NCBI GenBank assembly: GCA_900553965.1
Contig: USFX01000029.1
Span: 1 to 17,872 of the forward strand
DNA length: 17,872 nt
Direction: 5' to 3'
Origin: an uncultured Prevotella sp.
Lineage (GTDB): Bacteria > Bacteroidota > Bacteroidia > Bacteroidales > Bacteroidaceae
Shown: in pieces, positions 8,232 to 14,922 of the stretch
Numbering within the stretch: position 1 is the first letter of the stretch
How the letters are laid out: each line of letters starts with the position of its first letter
Notes under the pieces: model-generated
Told to the model about the DNA's origin: nothing
The model's input: the letters and a program-made list of their open reading frames with translations, nothing else
Databases searched by the model: none
Made by a program: the position numbers and the translations under genes

Positions 8232-9276
8232 AGATTATGATTGTTGATGAATATTTCTTGTTGTCTTTGTCCGTGCCTTTCGTCCATTCGTATGTTTCCG
8301 GATAGGCCATTTTCAACCGTGTCGCGACTTGTTGCAGACCGATGCCGTGGCCGCTGCGGTCGGCGGCAGTTTTGGGATGGTTGCTGTTCCTGATGGAGAA
8401 CGTGATGCTTCTGTCGTCGGCTTTGAGGCTGATGTGGATGAAAGAAGGGCGTGTCGCGCTCACTCCATGCTTGAAGGCGTTCTCGATGAGCGAGATGAAA
8501 ATCAGCGGCGCAATCCTTATGCGGCACGGGGTGGGGATGTCGGTGTCCATCCGTACGTCGACGTCGGAGCTCAGGCGGATGCGCATCAGGCGGACATAGT
8601 TGGTGAGAAACATCACCTCCTTCTCCAGATTGACATACTGTTCCTCGTTGTCATAGAGCACGTAGCGGAGCATCTTGCTCAGTTCGAGAATGGCCTCCTG
8701 CGCCCGGACGGTGTCAAAGGCCGTCAGGGCGTAGATGTTGTTGAGCGTGTTCAGAAGGAAGTGAGGATTGATCTGCGAGCGCAGGTTCTTCAGTTCGGCT
8801 GCGGTGCGGGCGGCTTCTGCCTCGCGGCGCGCGGTTTCCGACTGTTGCCAGCGGAAGGCCAGTTTGACGCACACGGCTATGGCTGCCGATACGGTGAGGT
8901 TGAAGATGTTTCGCAGGATGAGGAAAATGGTGATGAAAGGTTCCGGCCGCGGTTTCATGAAGTTGGGCCTGTGAGGGTCGGCAGGATGCGGATGGACGAA
9001 TGTCATCCAGTAGTGGAGTGCAATCCCCAGACTGATGATGACGACGGTATTGATGATCCAGAAGTACTGTTTCCTGTTGGTGACGAAGAAACGGGGCGCG
9101 AGCCGGAGGTAGTTGAGATAGAAAACGACGAAAAGCGAAAACGGGCCTACGCTGAAAAGGATAAATTCGCGTAGGCTCACACCGTTTCCGTGGTTGAAGG
9201 ACATGAGCGGCGACAGGAATATGATGGTCCATATCGCCGCGTGGATGAGATAGACGAGCTTGCTTCTGTCATTCAT
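8206..9276 (-). CDS. LytS-type sensor histidine kinase
   Basis: A 356-residue membrane histidine kinase of the His_kinase (PF06580)/LytS type. Four membrane helices are visible at about 7-24, 38-58, 71-91 and 115-139, with no large extracytoplasmic sensor domain. A short helical linker (about 142-168) follows, then the phosphoacceptor His172 in QINPHFLLNTLNN. The ATPase part has the N box LIENAFKHGV (Asn266) and the G box GHGIGLQQV (309-317). It overlaps the upstream permease gene by 8 bases (ATGAATGA) and the downstream response regulator by 26 bases, which ties all three to one transcript. With no sensor domain outside the membrane, it probably senses a membrane-associated signal or the pump itself; that is inference. 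Confidence 0.95.
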   Translation of the reverse strand: MNDRSKLVYLIHAAIWTIIFLSPLMSFNHGNGVSLREFILFSVGPFSLFVVFYLNYLRLAPRFFVTNRKQYFWIINTVVIISLGIALHYWMTFVHPHPADPHRPNFMKPRPEPFITIFLILRNIFNLTVSAAIAVCVKLAFRWQQSETARREAEAARTAAELKNLRSQINPHFLLNTLNNIYALTAFDTVRAQEAILELSKMLRYVLYDNEEQYVNLEKEVMFLTNYVRLMRIRLSSDVDVRMDTDIPTPCRIRIAPLIFISLIENAFKHGVSATRPSFIHISLKADDRSITFSIRNSNHPKTAADRSGHGIGLQQVATRLKMAYPETYEWTKGTDKDNKKYSSTIIIYDTKLCNN

Positions 9277-10507
9277 ATCTCAGGGCTTCTATTGGGTCGA
9301 GCTGGGCAGCTTTCTTTGCCGGATACCATCCGAAGAAGACGCCCGTGAACGTGCAGACAGCAAAACTCATGACGATTGTCCATGCCTGGATGGCGATGGG
9401 CCAGTGAGCCAGCAGCTTGATGGCGTAGGAGGCGCTGACACCTATCAGCACTCCGATGATGCCGCCGGTGACGCTGAGCAGGATGGCTTCGATGAGAAAC
9501 TGGTTCAGGATGTCTATGCCGCGGGCACCGACACTCATCCTCAGGCCTATCTCGCGGGTCCGCTCGGTGACGCTGACGTACATGATGTTCATGATACCGA
9601 TGCCTCCCACGATGAGCGAGATGCCGGCAACGCAGCCCAAGAGGATGGTCAGCATGTTTGTCGTTGAGTTCATCATCGAGGCAAGCTCCTCCTGTGAGCG
9701 GATATTGAAGTCGTCTTCGTCGGCCTCGGTGCTGTCCGTCGCGTCGCGGAGCTTGTGGTTACGGCGCAGGATTTCGGTGATTTCGGCCGTTGCTTTGTCC
9801 GTCGCGCCTTCCGTGATGGCCGAACACTGTATGCTGCCGAGGTATGTCTGGGCGAGCAGACGCTTCATTACGGAGGTATAGGGAGCCAGTACGAGGTCGT
9901 CCTGGTCCATGCCCATAGAGTTGTAGCCCTTCTTCTTCAGCACTCCGATGACGCGGAACGGAATGGAATTGAAGCGCACGACCTTGCCGATGGGGTCGCT
10001 GCCGTCTGGAAAGAGATTGTCCACGACGGTCTGGCCGAGTATGCAGACCTTGGCGCTCGACTTTATCTCGCCGTCCGTGAACATCTCTCCGTCGGCCACG
10101 CTGAGCTGACGTATGTCGAGATATTCCTGGTTGACGCCGTAGATTGTCGACGGTGTGTTCTCGTTTCCGTAGATGAACTGGCCGCTCTTGGTCACTACGG
10201 GACTGATGCCTTTGATGTATTTGCACTCATCGCGGATGGCTTCATAGTCCGTCATCTTCAGGGTTTCCATCGACGAAGCGTCCTGACGGACACCTCCCCG
10301 GCGGTCTGCTCCGGGATGAATCATGATCATGTTCGAGCCCATCTCGGCGATGTTGGCCTGTATGCTCTGCTTTGTTCCCTGTCCGACGGCAAGCATCGTT
10401 ATCACCGACCCGATGCCGATGATGATTCCCAAGGCCGTCAGGAATGAGCGCGTCTTATTGGCGGCTATGGCGCGGAGCGCTATCTTGAAGAGGTTTGTAT
10501 AGTTCAT
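9269..10507 (-). CDS. MacB-type ABC transporter permease (FtsX family)
   Basis: A 412-residue inner-membrane permease. It has the MacB layout: one N-terminal helix (about 21-45, FLTALGIIIGIGSVITMLAVG), a large periplasmic domain (about 46-280, MacB_PCD type), and three C-terminal helices (about 284-308, 335-365, 371-394) forming an FtsX domain. Cytoplasmic VTERTREIGLRMSVGA follows the second helix, as expected for the coupling segment. Unlike E. coli MacB, where ATPase and permease are fused, the ATPase is a separate gene just upstream. The end ...DPIEALRYE is typical of the family. The substrate is unknown; macrolides, peptides and lipids are all known for relatives. Its start lies 83 bases after the ATPase stop, the only long gap in the operon. 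Confidence 0.93.
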   Translation of the reverse strand: MNYTNLFKIALRAIAANKTRSFLTALGIIIGIGSVITMLAVGQGTKQSIQANIAEMGSNMIMIHPGADRRGGVRQDASSMETLKMTDYEAIRDECKYIKGISPVVTKSGQFIYGNENTPSTIYGVNQEYLDIRQLSVADGEMFTDGEIKSSAKVCILGQTVVDNLFPDGSDPIGKVVRFNSIPFRVIGVLKKKGYNSMGMDQDDLVLAPYTSVMKRLLAQTYLGSIQCSAITEGATDKATAEITEILRRNHKLRDATDSTEADEDDFNIRSQEELASMMNSTTNMLTILLGCVAGISLIVGGIGIMNIMYVSVTERTREIGLRMSVGARGIDILNQFLIEAILLSVTGGIIGVLIGVSASYAIKLLAHWPIAIQAWTIVMSFAVCTFTGVFFGWYPAKKAAQLDPIEALRYE

Positions 10508-10520
10508 TGTTGCTCGTTTT

Positions 10521-10603
10521 GCTGTTGTCTGCCGTTCCGTGGCGTTTTATTCGTCCGTGCTCAGTGGCTTATTTGTCCTTGCTTGTCGTTTTATTCGTCC
10601 GTG
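10521..10603 (-). repeat. Degenerate 22-bp tandem repeats at the ATPase/permease junction
   Basis: Read on the - strand, three units begin GGACGAATAA, GGACAAATAA and GGACGAATAA at 22-base steps. The first and third share a 17-base identical string, CACGGACGAATAAAACG, at + strand 10587-10603 and 10543-10559. The first copy includes the TAA stop of the ATPase gene. A more decayed fourth unit may follow towards the permease start. Confidence 0.6.
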
Positions 10604-11349
10604 TTCGGCGGCAGTGCGGCAAGACCTTCGGCGGCTGACATTATGTTGTTATTGTATTCGTCGCTGATCACCCGGCCGTCCCTCAGCATGATGTTGCGGC
10701 TGGAATAATTGGCAATATCAGGGTTGTGGGTCACAAAAATGATTGTCCTGCCCTCGGCGTGCAGCTTCTGGAAGAGCACGAGAATCTCGAACGAAGTGCG
10801 CGTGTCGAGGTTTCCGGTGGCCTCGTCGGCCAAAATCACGGCCGGATTGTTGACCAAAGCGCGTGCAATCGCCACACGTTGCATCTGGCCTCCGGACATC
10901 TGGTTGGACTTGTGGAAGAGCCGGTCGCCGAGTCCAACGGCCTTCAGCGCCTCCACGGCACGCTCGTGGCGTTCGGCGGCGGACACCCCGCTGTTGTACA
11001 TCAGCGGCAGTTCCACGTTCTCTACGCTCGTCGTCTTGGCCAGAAGATTATAGTTCTGGAAGATGAAACCGATCTTGCGGTTGCGCAGTACGGCCCTCTG
11101 TGACTTTGACATCGTGCGTACGGACACTCCGTCTAAGTAGTACTCGCCGCTGGTGGGCGTGTCGAGACAGCCTAATTGGTTGAGCAATGTGGACTTTCCG
11201 GAGCCTGACTTTCCCATGATGGTGACGAACTCGCCCTCATAAATCTTGAAGGAGACCCCGCGGAGGGCATGGACCATCTCGTCGCCGACCATGAACTGGC
11301 GCTTCACGTCCTTTAGTTCTATGACTATTTTTCTATCCTTTCCGCTCAT
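10591..11349 (-). CDS. ABC transporter ATP-binding protein (MacB/LolD-type)
   Basis: A 252-residue ATPase that drives the permease encoded next to it. Walker A is GKSGSGKS (46-53), the Q loop has Gln98 (IFQNYNLL), the ABC signature is SGGQ (152-155), Walker B is VILADE (171-176) with catalytic Glu176, and the switch His is His208 (FVTHN). The wording MVHALRGVSFKIYEGEFVTIMG and GCLDTPTSGEY places it in the MacB/LolD exporter branch. About 25 residues after the last core motif (NNNIMSAAEGLAALPPNTDE) are a non-conserved tail whose final codons lie in a tandem repeat. It starts 3 bases after the adaptor gene, so co-translation is likely. Confidence 0.95.
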   Translation of the reverse strand: MSGKDRKIVIELKDVKRQFMVGDEMVHALRGVSFKIYEGEFVTIMGKSGSGKSTLLNQLGCLDTPTSGEYYLDGVSVRTMSKSQRAVLRNRKIGFIFQNYNLLAKTTSVENVELPLMYNSGVSAAERHERAVEALKAVGLGDRLFHKSNQMSGGQMQRVAIARALVNNPAVILADEATGNLDTRTSFEILVLFQKLHAEGRTIIFVTHNPDIANYSSRNIMLRDGRVISDEYNNNIMSAAEGLAALPPNTDE

Positions 11350-11352
11350 GGC

Positions 11353-12528
11353 TTACTTCTTCTTGTCGTTCTTTCTCGGCCCCGGGGCAAACGGTGACCG
11401 CTCCTGTTGAGACTCGTCGGATGCCTCTTCCATTATCTCGGTGATGCCGGTGATGACCTCGGTGCCTTCTTTTATGCCGCCGAGGATTTCCGTGTTCACT
11501 CCGTCGGACATGCCGATATGCACCGTGTGGGCCGTCAGCGTCTTGCCGTCGAATGTCCACACCTTGTTCTTTCCGTTCTTGTCGGCAATCTTATATTTGC
11601 CTACGGTCTCTGGGGTGGGGGAGAACCGCAATGCCTTGCCGGGCACGCTGAGCACTCCCTGCTTCTCTGCCGTATAGATGGTGACGCTCGCCGTGAGGCC
11701 AGGTTTGAGCTTCAGGTCGGCGTTCGGGGCGCTTATGACAACCTCGTATGTCACCACGTTGTTGGTCGTTGTTGCCTCTTGACGCACCTGTGTGACCGTT
11801 CCCTCAAATGTGTCGTCGGGATATGCGTCCACCGTGAAGGTCACGCGCTCGCCCTCTTTCACGTCGCCTATGTCGGCTTCGTCAACGTCCGCCACGACGC
11901 GCATGTCGGTAAGGTCCTGTGCGATGGTGAAAAGTTCAGGTGTGCTGAAACTCGCAGCCACCGTCTGGCCCTCCTCGACGGCTTTCGAAAGAACGATACC
12001 GTCAATCGGCGAGGTGATGGTGGCATAGCCGAGGTTGGTCTGTGCCTTTTGAACGGTCTCCCTTGAAGACGCCACGGTCTCCTTTGCCTTGAGATAGCTC
12101 AGCTCTGCCGACTCATAGTCATCGGCGCTGACGAGGCCCTTTGAATACAGAGTCTTGTAGCGTTTGAAGTTCGCCGTCTCGTATGCCAGCGTGCTCTGGG
12201 CGCTTGAAAGGTTGGCTTTGGCCGTATTAAGCTCGCTTATCAGGTTGGTCTTGTCAAGCTCGGCGATGACCTGTCCTTTCTTTACGGTGCTGTTGTAGTC
12301 CACATACAGTTTGCTGACGATGCCCGAAACCTGCGTACCGACGGTCACCGACGTGACCGGTTCGATGGTTCCCGTGGCGGTGATACTGTTGCGGATGTTC
12401 ACCCGTTTCACGCTGCCTTTCTCAAATTCAATAGGCCGTTCCTTCTTCATTCCGGACAGAAGCCATGCTCCTACGGCTACCGCGATGATGGCTGCTATGC
12501 CTATCCACACTTTGCTTATTTTCTTCAT
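11353..12528 (-). CDS. macA: MacA-like periplasmic adaptor (HlyD/RND membrane fusion family)
   Basis: A 391-residue adaptor that should bridge the inner-membrane ABC pump and the TolC-like channel. A single N-terminal membrane helix (about 7-25) anchors it. Next is a lipoyl-like half with TIEPVTSVTVGTQVSGIVSKLYVDYNSTVKKGQ, a helical hairpin (about 95-170, NTAKANLSSAQ...SRETVQKAQTNLGYA), and the second lipoyl half ATITSPIDGIVLSKAVEEGQTV. A beta-barrel segment (about 220-300, DVDEADIGDVKEGERVTF) and a membrane-proximal domain (IGMSDGVNTEILGGIKEGTEVITG) follow. The tail is charged (QQERSPFAPGPRKNDKKK). It lies 16 bases after the TolC-like gene and 3 bases before the ATPase. MacA is the closest well-known name by layout; orthology to E. 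coli MacA is not claimed. Confidence 0.93.
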   Translation of the reverse strand: MKKISKVWIGIAAIIAVAVGAWLLSGMKKERPIEFEKGSVKRVNIRNSITATGTIEPVTSVTVGTQVSGIVSKLYVDYNSTVKKGQVIAELDKTNLISELNTAKANLSSAQSTLAYETANFKRYKTLYSKGLVSADDYESAELSYLKAKETVASSRETVQKAQTNLGYATITSPIDGIVLSKAVEEGQTVAASFSTPELFTIAQDLTDMRVVADVDEADIGDVKEGERVTFTVDAYPDDTFEGTVTQVRQEATTTNNVVTYEVVISAPNADLKLKPGLTASVTIYTAEKQGVLSVPGKALRFSPTPETVGKYKIADKNGKNKVWTFDGKTLTAHTVHIGMSDGVNTEILGGIKEGTEVITGITEIMEEASDESQQERSPFAPGPRKNDKKK

Positions 12529-12544
12529 GTTCGTCAGTTGTATG

Positions 12545-13894
12545 TTAGATGTTCATTGTTTCGCCCCTGTAGAAGTTCAGAAGCTGTATGTCCAATATTG
12601 TCATATACTTGCTCTGCAGCCTGTTCTGCTGTGCATTGAGGAGGTTGGTCTTGCCCGTCATCAGTTCCACAATGTTCTTCAGACCGAGCCGGAACTGTTC
12701 GCTGAGCAGGTCATAGCTGGCCTGCTCGCTCTCCGTGCTGGCCATTGCGGCGCGGAATTTCTGCTGGTTGGTGTTGGCGTCGAGCCAATATCCCTCAATC
12801 GTACTGTAGAGCTGCTTCTGCTTGTCCTGCAGGTCGAGGATGCTTTCCTCGTGCTGCAGCCGTGCCTTGTTGATGGCGGTGCGCGTCTTCCGGTTGTCGA
12901 AGATGGGCACACTCAGCGTCGCGCCGACGGAAGCGTCGAAGTTCGTCTTTATCTGTGTGCCCCAGTTGCGGTCGTTCATTGACGTCGTGCTGGTTCCGAC
13001 GCCGCCCGTGAGACTCACCGTGGGGAGCTTGCCGGCCTTGGCGATGCTGATGCTGAGCTTGCCGGCCTCGATTCCGAGCCGTCCGTTCTCAATCTCCGGC
13101 CGTGCGGCGAGGGCCGCCTCATAGACAGCCGCCAGTGCGGGGATGTCGCTGAGAGCCTGTCCGTCCGATGCCGTTGGACTGCTGATGTCAAACTCTTCAT
13201 CGCCCGTTATCTCAAGAAGCTGTTTCAGCTGTAACTTATAATTGGCCAGATTGCTTTCCGCTTCCACCATATTATATTTATCCTGCGCCGTCTGAGCCGT
13301 CAGCTGGGCGAGGTCGGCCTTAGACATTTTGCCTGCTTCCATCATCTCGCGACCACGTTCTTCGTTCTTTAGACTTGTCTCATGGCTATGGCGAGTTACT
13401 CCAATCATTTCTTTGAGATAGAGTATCTGAACGTACAGCTGCGCTATCTGTTCTTGAATATTGTTTGCTGTCGCGGTAGAATCCAGCTCGGCTTGTTTCT
13501 CGGTAATACGGCTGAGCTTTATGTTGTTGTGGTTTTGGTTGCCGTTCCACACCGTCCAACTGGCGTTTATGCCGTAGCTTCCGTTGTAGTATGACTTGTT
13601 TATGCTCGTGGCGACAGTTCCGTTGGACACCGTACTTACGCCGTCGTTCACCCACGGGCGGTAACCGACCGACTGATTTGTCGACGCGCTCAGTGACGGA
13701 AGCAGTGCGGCTGACGCCTGCTTGCGGTCTTCGGTGGCCGACATCCGGGCCAGTTGTGTCTTCTTCAGTGTGATATTGTTGGCCATGGCATACTCAATAC
13801 ATTCACCGAGAGTCCACTGTTTTCCGTTCCCGGCAATGGCTTCGGCCGTAAAAAGAAGCAAGACCATGACTGACAGCATGATACTTCTGTTCAT
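12545..13894 (-). CDS. TolC-like outer membrane efflux protein
   Basis: A 449-residue outer membrane factor. The signal peptide spans about 1-22 (SIMLSVMVLLLFTAEAIA, cleavage after AIA). The mature protein begins WTLGECIEYAMANNITLKKTQL, the classic start of an outer membrane efflux repeat. Long helical parts alternate with beta-strand parts in two related halves, as in TolC: for example NIQEQIAQLYVQILYLKEM and DKQKQLYSTIEGYWLDANTNQQKF. It should form the exit duct of the pump encoded downstream. It is the first gene of the operon, with a promoter-like sequence 28 bases or more before its ATG. The frame ends NFYRGETMNI, a typical family end. Confidence 0.94.
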   Translation of the reverse strand: MNRSIMLSVMVLLLFTAEAIAGNGKQWTLGECIEYAMANNITLKKTQLARMSATEDRKQASAALLPSLSASTNQSVGYRPWVNDGVSTVSNGTVATSINKSYYNGSYGINASWTVWNGNQNHNNIKLSRITEKQAELDSTATANNIQEQIAQLYVQILYLKEMIGVTRHSHETSLKNEERGREMMEAGKMSKADLAQLTAQTAQDKYNMVEAESNLANYKLQLKQLLEITGDEEFDISSPTASDGQALSDIPALAAVYEAALAARPEIENGRLGIEAGKLSISIAKAGKLPTVSLTGGVGTSTTSMNDRNWGTQIKTNFDASVGATLSVPIFDNRKTRTAINKARLQHEESILDLQDKQKQLYSTIEGYWLDANTNQQKFRAAMASTESEQASYDLLSEQFRLGLKNIVELMTGKTNLLNAQQNRLQSKYMTILDIQLLNFYRGETMNI

Positions 13895-13921
13895 ATTCTT
13901 TCTTTATGGTTTTGTACGGTG

Positions 13922-13952
13922 CAAATATATGAAGAATAATCAGACGCAGAAA
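13922..13952 (-). promoter_or_regulatory. Putative promoter of the efflux-kinase operon
   Basis: On the - strand TTTC, a 19-base spacer and TATATTTG appear in order. The -7 box matches TAnnTTTG exactly, and the -33 box differs from TTTG by one base. Transcription would start about 20 bases before the first gene's ATG. No LytTR-type direct repeat was identified next to it. Confidence 0.6.
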
Positions 13953-13979
13953 AAAAGATATATGTATATACGGAGTTAG

Positions 13980-14018
13980 TAGAAAGAAAGCTCCGTTTCT
14001 TCGATAAGGAACGGAGCT
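13980..14018 (-). terminator. Rho-independent terminator of ribE
   Basis: The arms at 13989-14001 and 14006-14018 form a 13-bp stem with one wobble pair and a 4-base loop; the outer 9 bp (AGCTCC... core) are perfect. On the - strand the stem is followed by TTTCTTTCT. It begins 12 bases after the ribE stop codon and separates ribE from the operon promoter. Confidence 0.8.
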
Positions 14019-14030
14019 GTTAACGTATGT

Positions 14031-14630
14031 TCAGAATTGGTTCAGCCGGGCGATATATTTGCCGATAATGTCAAACTCTATGTTGACTTTCGTCCCGACC
14101 ATGATGTCGCAGAAGTTGGTGTGTTCGAGTGTGTATGGGATTATGGCCACCTGAAACGAAGAGGCCGTCGGATTGCATACAGTGAGCGAGACGCCGTTGA
14201 CGGTGACGCTCCCCTTGTCGACCGTGAAATAGCCGTGGCGCGCCATTTCGGCGTCGGCCTCATATCCGAATGTGAAGTAGGTGCTTCCGTCGGCGTCCTT
14301 GACATCCGTGCATACGGCCGTCTGGTCGACATGTCCCTGCACGATATGTCCGTCGAGCCGGCCGTTCATCATCATCGAGCGCTCGACGTTGACCTTGTCG
14401 CCGACGCGGAGCAGTCCGAGATTGCTGCGGTCAAGTGTCTCCTTCATGGCTGTGACGGTGTAGGTCCCGTTCTCTATTCTGACCACGGTCAGGCACACGC
14501 CGTTGTGTGCCACGCTCTGGTCTATCTTCAGCTCGTCTACGAACGAGCATTTGAGGGTCAGGTCGATGTTCTCCCGGTCTTTGACGATGGCCGTCACGGT
14601 AGCAAATTCTTCTATTATTCCAGAAAACAT
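14031..14630 (-). CDS. ribE: Riboflavin synthase, alpha subunit
   Basis: Converts two 6,7-dimethyl-8-ribityllumazine molecules to riboflavin and a pyrimidine product, the last step of riboflavin synthesis, in the cytoplasm. The 199 residues comprise two lumazine-binding repeats (about 1-96 and 97-195). The first begins MFSGIIEE and contains HNGVCLTV; the second contains GHIVQGHVDQ and VNGVSLTV, the conserved ligand-binding segments. Length and ends match the family. The ATG at 14630 gives the invariant MF(T/S)GIIEE start. No Shine-Dalgarno sequence is seen. The gene stands alone, with its own terminator, and a long leader upstream starts at a good promoter, so regulation through that leader is plausible. 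Confidence 0.96.
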   Translation of the reverse strand: MFSGIIEEFATVTAIVKDRENIDLTLKCSFVDELKIDQSVAHNGVCLTVVRIENGTYTVTAMKETLDRSNLGLLRVGDKVNVERSMMMNGRLDGHIVQGHVDQTAVCTDVKDADGSTYFTFGYEADAEMARHGYFTVDKGSVTVNGVSLTVCNPTASSFQVAIIPYTLEHTNFCDIMVGTKVNIEFDIIGKYIARLNQF

Positions 14631-14665
14631 AATATAAAGGATTAAGGGTTTGGAAAATAAAGTAA

Positions 14666-14840
14666 GGTCGTATCGATGATGTGATGAAAACTCCTATTAA
14701 AATAAGATTTGGGAGCTCTCCGCCTTTGTAATCCACCGGCATTGCTGCTGCCCTTTTGGGGTGTGGCCCGCCATTGGCAAGAGAAGTATTCCCGGTTTTC
14801 AGGTTTATTTGATGAGTATCCCAATCTAACCGATACGACC
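14666..14840 (-). promoter_or_regulatory. Candidate structured leader RNA upstream of ribE
   Basis: On the - strand transcript, GGTCGTATCG (14831-14840) can pair perfectly with CGATACGACC (14666-14675), closing about 155 bases. Inside, GATTGGGA (14819-14826) can pair with TCCCAAATC (14706-14714) with one bulged base. The same CUCCC is also able to form another hairpin with GGAG further on (arms 14712-14717 and 14689-14694), which gives two exclusive folds. The stem begins about 10 bases after the predicted transcription start. It does not match the FMN riboswitch consensus, nor any other riboswitch consensus I can recall. This is hand pairing, not a computed fold. Confidence 0.45.
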
Positions 14841-14853
14841 GTTTTTCTATTTG

Positions 14854-14884
14854 CAAAGATAACACGAATATTTCAATCGTCCAA
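14854..14884 (-). promoter_or_regulatory. Putative promoter of ribE
   Basis: On the - strand TTGG, a 19-base spacer and TATCTTTG are in order; the -7 box fits TAnnTTTG exactly. It lies about 220 bases before the ribE ATG and about 40 bases after the stop codon of the sensor gene, implying a long 5' leader. Confidence 0.6.
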
Positions 14885-14922
14885 GTGTTTGCCCCACTTT
14901 TTTGATTTTCGTGTCCATTATG

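Noticed and set aside
8329..9174. 281-codon + strand frame antisense to the histidine kinase
   Set aside because: The kinase on the other strand has all its boxes and membrane helices; the antisense translation is Gly/Val/Asp-rich without any domain pattern.
9755..10447. 230-codon + strand frame antisense to the MacB-type permease
   Set aside because: The permease is clear by membrane layout and family motifs; the antisense product is a shadow.
14640..14860. FMN riboswitch before ribE
   Set aside because: The conserved RFN core segments are absent; only the gene context would suggest it.
14431..14865. - strand frame through the ribE leader, with an internal ATG at 14742 giving MPVDYKGGELPN...
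   Set aside because: It runs about 200 bases into ribE in another frame and loses plausible composition there (Arg-rich). The upstream part is better explained as a structured leader, although a short regulatory peptide cannot be excluded.
14884..14915. Small hairpin AAGTG/CACTT as terminator of the sensor gene
   Set aside because: It has only 5 bp and no T-tail, and it overlaps the -33 region of the ribE promoter.
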